A DNA stretch of 10,708 bases from JBBRSC01 sp038245795. Its GTDB lineage: Bacteria; Actinomycetota; Acidimicrobiia; Acidimicrobiales; Microtrichaceae. The position numbers and the translations under genes were made by a program. Under the pieces are notes generated by a model. The model was not told where the DNA came from. It did no database searches and saw nothing but the letters and a program-made list of their open reading frames with translations. Positions within the stretch are counted from its first letter, which is position 1. Every line of letters starts with the position of its first letter. The stretch covers positions 1 to 10,708 of the forward strand of contig JBBRSC010000103.1 of assembly GCA_038245795.1 (NCBI GenBank), written 5' to 3'. Shown here piece by piece: positions 1 to 7,257 of the stretch.

Positions 1-43
1 GACGGGACCACCTGCACCCCCTGATCGCATCAGACGCAGCAGA

Positions 44-82
44 ACACTGGCCCTCCCGACACCACGTCGGGAGGGCCAGTGT
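44..82. terminator. Strong hairpin after the hydrolase gene
   Basis: A perfect 17 bp inverted repeat, ACACTGGCCCTCCCGAC (44-60) and its complement (66-82), is separated by the 5-base loop ACCAC. It lies 21 bp beyond the stop codon of the minus-strand hydrolase gene. There is no T-run on either side, which is common for actinobacterial hairpin terminators. Its symmetry means it could stop transcription from both directions, including a rightward gene ending before the window. The only other sequence at this edge, 1-43, shows nothing recognisable. Confidence 0.8.
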
Positions 83-103
83 CGTTCCCGCCGAGGGGCG
101 CCC

Positions 104-946
104 CTACGAAGCCAGGAAGTCGATCATTAGTTCGTTGACCCGCTGACGGTGCGTGTACCAGATGCCGTGCGGCCCGCCTTCGATGATCTCCAAGCGTCCG
201 CCCGGAATGAGTTCTGCGGCACGCTTCCCGGTGGCCTCGAACGGCACAGTCTGGTCGGCGCTGCCGTGGAGGATCATCGTCGGGACCGTGATCTGACCGA
301 GGTCCGCCGTGAAGTCCGTTGAACCGAACGACGCGGCGCAATCGCGGGTGGCGCTCGGCGAAGCGAATGCCTCGATCTGCAGGAAGTACTCCATGAGCGC
401 GTCGCTCGGAATGTCGCGAGGGCCGCCAGCCTTGTCGGGGGAGCCGCCGTCGGGCAGACCGAAGAAGCCCTTACCGAAGGCCTTCAGGAATCCGATCCGA
501 TCGTGGAGCATGGCAGCGCCGAAGCCCTCGAGCACCTCAGCCGGCACGCCGGCCGGGTTCTCGGTCGAGTGATACAGATACGGCGTCACCGACGACATCA
601 GCACGGCACGCGACACCCGGTTCGATCCGCGGGTGCCGAGATATCGGGCCACCTCACCGCCACCCATGGAGAAGCCGATCAGCGCGACGTCGTGCAGATC
701 GAGTTCGGTGAGCAGATTGTCGAGGTCGGCTGTGAGTGTGTCGTAGTCGTAGCCGTCCCACGGTCGGTTGGAATCCCCGAACCCTCGACGGTCATAGGTG
801 ATGCAGGAGTAGCCAGCCGCCACTAGGTCGGGCACCTGGTATTCCCACATTCTGGAGCTCAGGGGCCACCCGTGGATGAGCACCACCGGGCGACCCGTAC
901 CGGCAATCTCGTAGTACAAACTGACGTCGCTCTTGGTGTACGGCAT
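104..946 (-). CDS. Alpha/beta hydrolase, non-heme chloroperoxidase/aryl-esterase type
   Basis: This 280-residue protein has the alpha/beta hydrolase fold. The oxyanion-hole segment HGW is at residues 25-27, the nucleophile elbow G-F-S-M-G-G-G is at 91-97 with Ser93, the acid Asp231 is in HGSADQTVP, and His260 is in GGPHG. The DRRGFGDS stretch (52-59) and GFSMGGGE are typical of the cofactor-free chloroperoxidase/perhydrolase/aryl-esterase subgroup. Members hydrolyse esters and can form peracids; the natural substrate cannot be told here. No signal peptide is seen, so it is probably cytoplasmic. The ATG at 946 has a good ribosome-binding site, AAGGAG, 6 bases upstream. The gene follows the transporter permease on the same strand after 110 bp and may be the last gene of that operon, perhaps acting on the imported compound (inference). 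Family is confident, substrate unknown. Confidence 0.9.
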   Translation of the reverse strand: MPYTKSDVSLYYEIAGTGRPVVLIHGWPLSSRMWEYQVPDLVAAGYSCITYDRRGFGDSNRPWDGYDYDTLTADLDNLLTELDLHDVALIGFSMGGGEVARYLGTRGSNRVSRAVLMSSVTPYLYHSTENPAGVPAEVLEGFGAAMLHDRIGFLKAFGKGFFGLPDGGSPDKAGGPRDIPSDALMEYFLQIEAFASPSATRDCAASFGSTDFTADLGQITVPTMILHGSADQTVPFEATGKRAAELIPGGRLEIIEGGPHGIWYTHRQRVNELMIDFLAS

Positions 947-1056
947 GGAGGTCTCCTTGGTCGGACCTCGGTCGATACCCCCCAGACGTCGAGATCAAAC
1001 GATCGACCAGTGACCGGCCGAGTCCGCTGCGTCGGACGTCGTGGCGGTGGACTGCT

Positions 1057-1995
1057 TTACAGGAGCGACTGACGCACCCGAAGTCGAGCGCCGAAGAAGT
1101 CGGCCAGCCGCGTGACCGACCAGATCGTCAAGAACATCACGGCGGCGGGGATCAGGCTGATGTGGGGCGCAATCTGGATCAGCGGCCGGCCGCCGGCGAT
1201 GATTGCCCCCCAACTTGTCTGTGGCGGCTGCACCGACAACCCGATGACGGCCAGGCCGCCCTCGGCCCCGATGGCTCCAGCGACCCCCAACCCGAAGAAC
1301 ACCAGGCAGAACGGTGCCACATTCGGGGCGATCTCACGCAACAACACCCGGGATGGTCGCGCCCCGACCATCTGCGCTGCGGTCACATACTCTCGGCGAA
1401 CCAACGATGACGTCTGCGTACGCGTCACCAGCGCGATGATTGGTGTGCCGGTCACAGCGAGGGCCAACCACACAGCGAACGTGTTCCGCCCCAGCGCAGC
1501 CACCATGCTGATCGCCAGCACAATCCCGGGAATCGCGATCGTTCCGGCGCTCAACGCGGTGATGAAGGCGTCGATGCGTCCGCCAACGAACGCAGAGGTC
1601 ATGCCGATCGCGCCGCCGACGACCAAGGCAACGATCATGGACCCGAACGCGATCACCACGGTGGTGCGTGCCCCTGCCACCAACCGTGACAAGAGGTCGC
1701 GGCCGATCTGGTCGTTGCCCAACAGGTGGTCGCCGCTGGGGAGCGCTGCGGTCTTGTCGTTGGCGGCCCGCTGGAAATCGCATCCGGGTTGAGCGATGAG
1801 GAGGATTCTGCCGTCTCGCACAACGGGCTGACCATCCGATCCAAGTTGTGGCTTCGGTTGCTTGGTGGTGCACATGCCTTGCGAGTTGGAATCCGGCAAG
1901 GGCAGCCATGGTCCTGCGACAGCGGCCACCAGCACGAGGCCCAGCCACAGTGCCGCGAACCAACCGACGGGACCGAGAGATCGCTGATCACCCAT
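1057..1995 (-). CDS. ABC transporter permease, DppC/OppC family
   Basis: This is an inner-membrane permease subunit of a peptide/nickel-type importer, 312 residues. One membrane helix lies at about 11-32. The family signature around LLGNDQIGRDLLSRL is at 91-105, followed by five more helices. The ATPase-contacting EAA loop is at 202-225 (EYVTAAQMVGA...EIAPN), and IGLSVQPPQTSWG is at 251-263. The ATG at 1995 overlaps the upstream permease's TGA by 8 bp (ATGGGTGA), which suggests translational coupling; an in-frame ATG at 2028 is possible but has no ribosome-binding site. Odd: the extracytoplasmic loop after helix 1 (about 35-88) is longer than in typical DppC and carries two cysteines, Cys42 and Cys72. 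It pairs with the DppB-type permease just upstream. Confidence 0.92.
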   Translation of the reverse strand: MGDQRSLGPVGWFAALWLGLVLVAAVAGPWLPLPDSNSQGMCTTKQPKPQLGSDGQPVVRDGRILLIAQPGCDFQRAANDKTAALPSGDHLLGNDQIGRDLLSRLVAGARTTVVIAFGSMIVALVVGGAIGMTSAFVGGRIDAFITALSAGTIAIPGIVLAISMVAALGRNTFAVWLALAVTGTPIIALVTRTQTSSLVRREYVTAAQMVGARPSRVLLREIAPNVAPFCLVFFGLGVAGAIGAEGGLAVIGLSVQPPQTSWGAIIAGGRPLIQIAPHISLIPAAVMFLTIWSVTRLADFFGARLRVRQSLL

Positions 1996-2995
1996 CGATG
2001 CGCGGGTCCACGGATCGGGCGACGGCATCAGCAGCCAATGTCACCAGGGCGAACAGCACCGCGATCGTGGTCGACACGCCCAGCAGCACCGGAATGTCGA
2101 CCGAAATCGCGGCTGCAGACAACGATGTGCCGAGGCCAAACGGGAACGCGAACAACTGCTCGACCAGAATCGAGCCTCCGAGCAGCGCGCCGCACTGCAA
2201 CGCCACCAACGGGATCAGCGACAGCGACGAGGGCCGTAGCGCGTGAGCCAGCAACACCCGTCGGGTTGATACGCCCTTCGAACGCGCCATCAAGATGAAG
2301 TCCTCCTGCAGGGTGTCCGCTACGTCGGAACGCAAGACTCGGGTATACACGCCGACCATCGGGAGAGCGAGCGCAAGAGATGGCAGCAGGATCTGTTGCA
2401 AGTTCGTCCAAGGGTCCTCGAAGAATCCGACGTAACCAGAAGCCGTGACCGGGAACCAGGGCAGCCGTACGGCGAACAGTGTGATCAACCCGATGGCCAC
2501 GACGAATCCGGGCGCGGAGACGAACCCCGAGGCGATACCGCTGAGCACCCGATCGAGTCGCGCTCCGGCGCGGGCGCCGGCGGCCAGGCCCATGGGGATG
2601 CCGATCAACAACGCAATGAGCTGCGACACCACCACCAGCTCGAGATTGACCGGCAGCGCCCGGATGATCGTGTCGGCCACTTCCTGATCGGGGCGCAGAT
2701 AGCTGACGCCGAGATCTCCCTGAGCGGCATTGCCGAGCCAATCGAAGTACTGAACAAACAGCGGTCGATCAGTGCCTAACTCCGCGGCCAATGTGGCGCG
2801 TACCGCCGGGTTTGAAATGTCTGCGCCGCGCGCTGCGCCGACAACATCGACCGGATCACGGGAGACCCGGAGTAGGAAGAAGGTGGCCGCCGACACAAAA
2901 ATGGCGACACCGATCACGGTGAGGATCCGCCCACCGAGACGGATGAACGCGGGCCGTCGAGATGCTCCCCCCGGTATCGTTTCGACGACAGCCAT
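1988..2995 (-). CDS. ABC transporter permease, DppB/OppB family
   Basis: This 335-residue inner-membrane permease subunit would form the channel with the DppC-type partner. An N-terminal helix lies at about 22-43. The usual DppB periplasmic segment follows at 45-105 (GTDRPLFVQYFDWLGNAAQGDLG region, 74-96), then five helices. The EAA loop is at 231-256 (EDFILMARSKG...HALRPS), and the C-terminal run ends with a DppB-type VDPRIDG. The open frame extends upstream to 3340, but that part lies inside the substrate-binding protein gene in another frame and has no membrane character. The ATG at 2995, 8 bp after the binding-protein stop, gives the normal family N-terminus. Upstream purine-rich sequence is weak, so coupling from the preceding gene is likely. 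Confidence 0.92.
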   Translation of the reverse strand: MAVVETIPGGASRRPAFIRLGGRILTVIGVAIFVSAATFFLLRVSRDPVDVVGAARGADISNPAVRATLAAELGTDRPLFVQYFDWLGNAAQGDLGVSYLRPDQEVADTIIRALPVNLELVVVSQLIALLIGIPMGLAAGARAGARLDRVLSGIASGFVSAPGFVVAIGLITLFAVRLPWFPVTASGYVGFFEDPWTNLQQILLPSLALALPMVGVYTRVLRSDVADTLQEDFILMARSKGVSTRRVLLAHALRPSSLSLIPLVALQCGALLGGSILVEQLFAFPFGLGTSLSAAAISVDIPVLLGVSTTIAVLFALVTLAADAVARSVDPRIDG

Positions 2996-3003
2996 CTCTG
3001 CGG

Positions 3004-4611
3004 TCAGCTCTTGGCTCGCCACAACAATTCGGTGTTGGGCTTGGTCGCCCAGGTCAGATCGTTCGTGGTCACGCCCCGAGCGTTCGCATTCGATACCGTG
3101 CCAATCGATGAGGTCAACAGCGGCACGTAGACGAGGTCCCGAACCAACGCATCGGACACCTTCTGGTACGTCTCTGACCGCTTCGCCGGGTCGGTGGTGG
3201 TGCGGTCCTTCTCGAACAGGGCGTCGACCTCTGGGTTGGAGTAGCGCGCGATGTTGCTTGGCTGGCCGGTCACCAGGAGGTCGGAGAGTCCCTGTGGATC
3301 TCCGCCGAACGCGGGGAGCCTGACGCACGCCAGGTCCCAATCGCTACTCCCCCCGAGCAACTGCGCCGCGAACTCACCAATATCCAGCATGCTCAGGGTC
3401 GTCTCGAACCCTGCGGCCGTGATCTGGTTCTTCGCGACTTCAATCAAGGCCTCGGCCTCCGGAAGCTTGGCGCAGATGAGCTTGAGTGCCGGCAAGCCGT
3501 TGCCTTCTGCCTTGACTTCTGCGACGAGTTCTTGTGCCTTCGCCAGATCGTATTTCGGGTACTCGCCACCGCTGATCTGAATCGATGAGCCGCTCGCAAA
3601 GAACGAGTACGCAGGCTCGAACGCCCCGGGGAGATAGCTCTGGGCCAACGCCTCACGATCGACCGTGTAGCTGAGCGCCTGGCGAACCTTGAGGTTCTTG
3701 ATCGCCGGGCGGGTGGTGTTGGCGATGACGGCTGTGGTGCCACCGGCTGCCCGGTCGACGGTAAACGCACTGTTGGCTTGGGCCTGCGTCAACGTCGGGC
3801 CATCGAGCACCTCCATCATGTCGATCTCACCCCTGGTCAGCGCCGCGATGCGGACGGTGGGGTCCGGGATGGGCGCCAACTGCAATTCGTCGAGATAGGG
3901 AAGCTTCTGGCCGTTGTCGTCGGACTTCCAGTAGTTCGGGTTCTTCTTGAATGACAGCGAGCCGCGATCCGCCAACGTGAACGGACCAGAACCGATCGGC
4001 GAGCGGTCACGATCGGCACCTGGGACCAAGGTGGACGGGGCGACCAACGACGTGTTGAAATCGGTCTCCGGCAGATGAGCATTCGCGGCCGCGATGGTGA
4101 AGGTGACCGTGGTCGGGTCGGGGGCAGCAACGGCGATCTTGGACCATTTGCTGGCGCACTTGCAGTTGGCCGGGTCCGCTCGGAAGGTGTAGTTCGCCGC
4201 GACTGCTGCAGCATCGAGCGGAGTGCCATCACTGAACTTGATCCCCGTCGCGATCTTCACGGTCCAGACCGTCAATGCATCGTTCGGCGTCCACGACAGA
4301 GCGACCGACGGCTGAAGGGCACCGCTCGCGTCGCGAACGGCCAGGACGTTGTAGAGGGCGTCCAGTGCCGTAGCGCCCGCGCCCGTTGAGGCACCGCCAC
4401 TGCCGGACAAGGGATCGAGCGACGCCGGAGCAGCCTCCACACCAATGGTGAGCTTGCCCCCTGGGGTTGCCGCCGGGTCGGAGCCTTTCGCCGACGTGGT
4501 CGTGGACTCTTTGACGGCCACCGAGGTCTCTGCGTTGTTGCCGGAACACGCGGCCACGCTGACCAGCGTGCCAACTCCCAACACGCCAATTGCCACTCTT
4601 GCCCGAATCAT
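3004..4611 (-). CDS. Lipoprotein substrate-binding protein, SBP family 5 (DppA/OppA type)
   Basis: This 535-residue extracytoplasmic receptor delivers its ligand to the two permeases encoded directly downstream. The start at 4611 gives a classic lipoprotein signal: Arg3 and Arg5, a hydrophobic stretch at 6-21, and a V-A-A-C lipobox with Cys22 as the lipidated residue. A Ser/Thr/Ala linker follows. Family 5 hallmarks are PSVALSWTPN...IKFSDGTP (101-131), the SPIGSGPF segment and VRQALSYTVDREAL. The frame stays open to 4713, but an earlier start would bury the signal peptide. A G6 tract (4617-4622), 5 bases upstream of the ATG, probably serves as ribosome-binding site. The family includes peptide, oligosaccharide and metal-chelate binders, so the ligand is undecided. 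The genes are divergent from a MerR regulator, which probably controls them (inference). Confidence 0.92.
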   Translation of the reverse strand: MIRARVAIGVLGVGTLVSVAACSGNNAETSVAVKESTTTSAKGSDPAATPGGKLTIGVEAAPASLDPLSGSGGASTGAGATALDALYNVLAVRDASGALQPSVALSWTPNDALTVWTVKIATGIKFSDGTPLDAAAVAANYTFRADPANCKCASKWSKIAVAAPDPTTVTFTIAAANAHLPETDFNTSLVAPSTLVPGADRDRSPIGSGPFTLADRGSLSFKKNPNYWKSDDNGQKLPYLDELQLAPIPDPTVRIAALTRGEIDMMEVLDGPTLTQAQANSAFTVDRAAGGTTAVIANTTRPAIKNLKVRQALSYTVDREALAQSYLPGAFEPAYSFFASGSSIQISGGEYPKYDLAKAQELVAEVKAEGNGLPALKLICAKLPEAEALIEVAKNQITAAGFETTLSMLDIGEFAAQLLGGSSDWDLACVRLPAFGGDPQGLSDLLVTGQPSNIARYSNPEVDALFEKDRTTTDPAKRSETYQKVSDALVRDLVYVPLLTSSIGTVSNANARGVTTNDLTWATKPNTELLWRAKS

Positions 4612-4653
4612 CGAAGCCCCCCGCTGTCGTGCGTCGCCTATCTGATGACACCG

Positions 4654-4659
4654 AGCATA
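4654..4659 (-). promoter_or_regulatory. Candidate -10 element for the transporter operon
   Basis: On the minus strand TATGCT lies 42 bases upstream of the binding-protein ATG, within GCGTATGCTCGG. No good -35 hexamer is found at the usual 16-18 bp. A weak -35 could suit an activator-dependent promoter, and the dyad at 4680-4709 lies just upstream. This is a guess from position and sequence only. Confidence 0.35.
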
Positions 4660-4675
4660 CGCGACCTCGTTGACG

Positions 4676-4705
4676 TTGACATCATTCAATGGCACAGTTT
4701 TGAAT
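4676..4705 (+). promoter_or_regulatory. Candidate promoter of the MerR-family gene
   Basis: TTGACA (4676-4681) is a perfect -35 consensus. After 18 bp comes TTGAAT (4700-4705), matching 4 of 6 bases of the -10 consensus. The whole element overlaps the 30 bp dyad, so the regulator could repress or adjust its own gene. If correct, transcription begins near 4712, upstream of the GTG at 4736 but downstream of the TTG at 4670. Confidence 0.4.
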
Positions 4706-4709
4706 GATG
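4680..4709. promoter_or_regulatory. 30 bp dyad, probable regulator operator
   Basis: The perfect 10 bp arms CATCATTCAA (4680-4689) and TTGAATGATG (4700-4709) flank a 10 bp spacer. The site lies in the gap between a MerR-family gene and the divergent transporter operon, which is where such regulators bind, and it overlaps a candidate promoter. AT-rich arms stand out from the GC-rich surroundings. The regulator that binds it is inferred from position, not shown. Confidence 0.7.
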
Positions 4710-4735
4710 ACAACGACCGCAGCTGCTGCGACCTC

Positions 4736-5536
4736 GTGACCGACCCACGCGATCTCCTCGAGCCAGCGTCGCCAGCCGACCCGGTCGATGTTCGCTACCG
4801 GATCGACGACTTCGCCCGTCTGGGCGGTTCGACAGTTCGCAACGTTCGCGCCTACCAAGACCGGGGATTGCTCCCGTCGCCGCACCGCGAGGGCCGCGTC
4901 GCTCTGTACGACGCGGATCATCTGCAGCGACTGCAGTTGATCGGTTCCTTACTCGATCGGGGTTTCACGCTCGCCAACATCAACGAACTGCTCGACACCT
5001 GGAGCGACGGCGGCAATCTCGGTGACCTCATCGGGTTGGGCCGCCAGATCGCCCGACCATTCACCGACGAGGTCGCAGACAGCGGCACCCCCGGGGAGAT
5101 CGCCATCCGCTACGGCCTGCCGACCGATTCCCACGCTTCGATCGCGGCCCTCGAGCACGGGCTGATCAAGGTTGACGGCGACCAGTTCGTTGTTCCATCG
5201 CCCCGCCTCCTGCGCGCCGGGCTCGAGTTGCAGGCGGCAGGGGTTCCCTTTGACGAGCTGTTGGTCGAACTCAAACGGATCCGATCGGAAGCCGAGGCCA
5301 TGGCCGAGCGGTTCGTCCGCCTCGCGCTGGCCCACGTCTTCGAGCCCCACCTCATCGACGGCGTACCAGACCCCGACAAGCTCCCCGCCCTCACTGAAGC
5401 CTTCACGCGCATCCGCCCCCTCGCCACGACCATCGTCAACGTGGAACTCGCCAGGGCACTCGAAGCCCGCAGCACAGCCGAACTCGGCGCCCACATGATC
5501 GCTTTGCTGGGCAAGGGCGACGCCGAGTCCGCCTGA
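4736..5536 (+). CDS. MerR-family transcriptional regulator
   Basis: This 266-residue DNA-binding regulator has an N-terminal winged-helix MerR domain at about 21-86. It begins YRIDDFARLGG, then has VRAYQDRGLLPSPHREGRVALYD and the third helix leading to FTLANINELL. A helical C-terminal region of about 170 residues follows, with no cysteine, so it is not a metal-thiolate sensor; the ligand is unknown. The frame is open back to a TTG at 4670, but that start lies in the -35 sequence and would put the 30 bp dyad inside the coding region. The GTG at 4736 is the only better in-frame start, although its ribosome-binding site is poor. It is divergent from the transporter genes and probably controls them and itself (inference). 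Confidence 0.85.
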   Translation: MTDPRDLLEPASPADPVDVRYRIDDFARLGGSTVRNVRAYQDRGLLPSPHREGRVALYDADHLQRLQLIGSLLDRGFTLANINELLDTWSDGGNLGDLIGLGRQIARPFTDEVADSGTPGEIAIRYGLPTDSHASIAALEHGLIKVDGDQFVVPSPRLLRAGLELQAAGVPFDELLVELKRIRSEAEAMAERFVRLALAHVFEPHLIDGVPDPDKLPALTEAFTRIRPLATTIVNVELARALEARSTAELGAHMIALLGKGDAESA

Positions 5537-5550
5537 TCCGCGCCAACGAG

Positions 5551-5587
5551 GCAGCGAGCGCGTCGCGCCCCGTCCCGCTCAGGCTGC
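5551..5587. terminator. Possible terminator between convergent genes
   Basis: In the 67 bp between two converging stop codons, GCAGCGAGCG (5551-5560) can pair with CGCTC (5576-5580) and GCTGC (5583-5587), with a 2-base bulge. The loop is itself GC-rich and could form a smaller hairpin. There is no T-run. The position fits a shared terminator, but in DNA of this composition such pairing also arises by chance. Confidence 0.35.
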
Positions 5588-5603
5588 GAGGACGTCTCCC
5601 TGG

Positions 5604-7121
5604 TTAGAACACGAAGTCGTTGGTGCCGTTCCGTCCCGGACGAATGCTCACCTTCGCATCGACCCAGGCGCTGCCGTCCTCGATGGCGGACACCATCTCC
5701 GCTCGGCCGGTTCGCGCGTAACAGCGGGACCCGTCCGCCAACTCGCAGATCGCCACTGCCTGGCTCGGCGATCCATGAGTTCCGTGGGCGACGGTGGCGG
5801 CCAATATCAGCGCCGAGCCTTCAGCCCGATCGACGACCACGACGTCAGTGGATTCAGCGTTCCCACCCCAGCGTTGTTCCCCCTGCTCGTGGTCGGGCAG
5901 TTCGAGCGGACCGGGAGTCGCGGACCACACCGCGGCAACGTGCTTGGTCATATGCATGCCGACCCCGGTCACCATTCCGACCCGCGCAGGGTCGGCTCGC
6001 AGGTGATCGGCCATGTGGCTGATGGAGTGACCCATGTAGTTGCTGCTCGGACCTCCGTGATACGGCAACCCACCGGTCAGCGATATGGGTCGCTGGTCGT
6101 CGATGGACAGTCCCAGCGCATCCTGAGCGAACTGCACGGCGGAGCCGAAACAGCTGTAGAGGTCGAAGGCACTCACCTCGTCGACGGTCATTCCGGCCAT
6201 CCGCAACGCTTCGCCGGTCGCGGCTCGCATTCCAGGCGAGGACGTCAGATCGCTCCGGGCACCGAGATGCACGGCGTCGCGCGCGAACCCCCAACCACGC
6301 AGATACACCCGACGCTCGTCCGGCACACCCCAGGCATCGGCAGTGCCGCGGGTGACCAACAGATTGGCCGACGCCATATCGACATCCATGAAGGCCGTCA
6401 TACGCTTCGTATACGGCGTCGCGATCATCCGATTTCCGGGAGTCGGCCGTGTGATTTCGTCAACGGAGAGCGCCTCGCGGAACCACGCATCCGGATTGGT
6501 GGCGGCCACGGTGTTGAGCCGCGACATCACCGTCCCGAGCGCGGTGCGGTCTTCTGGCCGTGCGCCGCGGTCCGCCCATCGGGCCTGCTCCAGCAACGCA
6601 AAGGTCAGCCAGGCGGGCAACACGCCGTGGGCGATCTCGGTCGGCAGGTACCACTCGTCGATGTCCACCGGAAAGGCCGGCGGGGTGGGATGTGGGTGGC
6701 TCCAGGGCGGTGTGTGTCCGTCCTGGGTGTGGGAACGCAGGGAGGCGAATGCTTCCCCGCCGACCACCAGCGCAACCTTCGTGTCACCACGCAGCATGCG
6801 CTCGGCGGCGCCATCGATCAGTCGCTGCGGAGACGTTCCGGCCAGGATGGATTCCTGCTGTTGCGCACCGCTCAGACCGAGTCGTTCGGCCAGGCGTCCG
6901 ACGGGCTCGTCGTAGGCCCACGACTGGCAATGCACCAGGTTGAGGTCGTCGACATCAGACATCACATCTCGGTCGACGCCCGCATCGGCCGCCGCCGCAC
7001 GGGCGACCTGCTCCCACATCTCGAGCGGCTCGGGTGCCAGTTCGCCACGGGGGTGCCACGTGCGTCGACCGGTCCCGATTAGGCACGGCACGTTGTCGGG
7101 GTCGCTCATTCGGTTCGACAT
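5604..7121 (-). CDS. Thiolase-like protein (TLP1/SCP2-thiolase type) with extra C-terminal domain
   Basis: This 505-residue protein has the thiolase fold, often annotated acetyl-CoA acetyltransferase. Thiolase landmarks are degenerate. Where the nucleophilic cysteine normally sits there is AGTSPQ (94-99). The HDCF-like motif reads YSCF (322-325), the GGxxxxxGHP-like motif reads GGLPYHGGP (350-358), and the second catalytic-cysteine loop reads TGVGMHMTKH (385-394). A further segment (about 425-495) resembles the extra C-terminal domain of mycobacterial thiolase-like protein type 1, which is reported to lack thiolase activity. A role in acyl-CoA binding or lipid/sterol metabolism is plausible but unproven. 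The start at 7121 is chosen because a leaderless-type promoter lies 7 bases upstream; ATG 7109 and an upstream start at 7184 are alternatives. It is divergent from pepE. Confidence 0.85.
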   Translation of the reverse strand: MSNRMSDPDNVPCLIGTGRRTWHPRGELAPEPLEMWEQVARAAAADAGVDRDVMSDVDDLNLVHCQSWAYDEPVGRLAERLGLSGAQQQESILAGTSPQRLIDGAAERMLRGDTKVALVVGGEAFASLRSHTQDGHTPPWSHPHPTPPAFPVDIDEWYLPTEIAHGVLPAWLTFALLEQARWADRGARPEDRTALGTVMSRLNTVAATNPDAWFREALSVDEITRPTPGNRMIATPYTKRMTAFMDVDMASANLLVTRGTADAWGVPDERRVYLRGWGFARDAVHLGARSDLTSSPGMRAATGEALRMAGMTVDEVSAFDLYSCFGSAVQFAQDALGLSIDDQRPISLTGGLPYHGGPSSNYMGHSISHMADHLRADPARVGMVTGVGMHMTKHVAAVWSATPGPLELPDHEQGEQRWGGNAESTDVVVVDRAEGSALILAATVAHGTHGSPSQAVAICELADGSRCYARTGRAEMVSAIEDGSAWVDAKVSIRPGRNGTNDFVF

Positions 7122-7128
7122 CACCAGA

Positions 7129-7157
7129 ACTGTAAGACACGAATACAACATCGCCAA
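7129..7157 (-). promoter_or_regulatory. Candidate leaderless promoter of the thiolase-like gene
   Basis: On the minus strand TTGGCG (7157-7152) and TACAGT (7134-7129) are 17 bp apart. Seven bases separate the -10 element from the ATG at 7121, so transcription would begin at or next to the start codon. This agrees with the lack of a ribosome-binding site and with the frequent leaderless mRNAs of actinobacteria. Confidence 0.55.
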
Positions 7158-7257
7158 TTGCGGTCGGAGACGTGTGACGCGCATGGATCGGAGCCCGTGG
7201 ATGGAGCGACCGGAGGTGATGGCAGGGGAGACCCGCCGTCTCCGCGATACTGCACCG

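Noticed and set aside
970..1008. Inverted repeat GGTCGAT...ATCGACC upstream of the hydrolase
   Set aside because: Only 7 bp arms with a 25 bp gap, no convincing -35/-10 pair; expected by chance in such sequence.
1112..1792. A 226-codon open frame on the plus strand
   Set aside because: It is antisense to the DppC-type permease; its Ala/Thr/Pro-rich sequence mirrors the codons of membrane helices and has no family features.
2996..3340. An upstream extension of the DppB-type permease frame
   Set aside because: It runs inside the binding-protein gene in a different frame and looks like shadow sequence; the family N-terminus fits the start at 2995.
4670..4735. TTG start of the MerR-family gene
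   Set aside because: It lies in a promoter-like sequence and would place the dyad operator in the coding region; no ribosome-binding site precedes it.
5775..7082. A 435-codon open frame on the plus strand
   Set aside because: It is antisense to the thiolase-like gene, rich in Arg/Gly/His with no domain or membrane pattern, as expected for a shadow frame in high-GC DNA.
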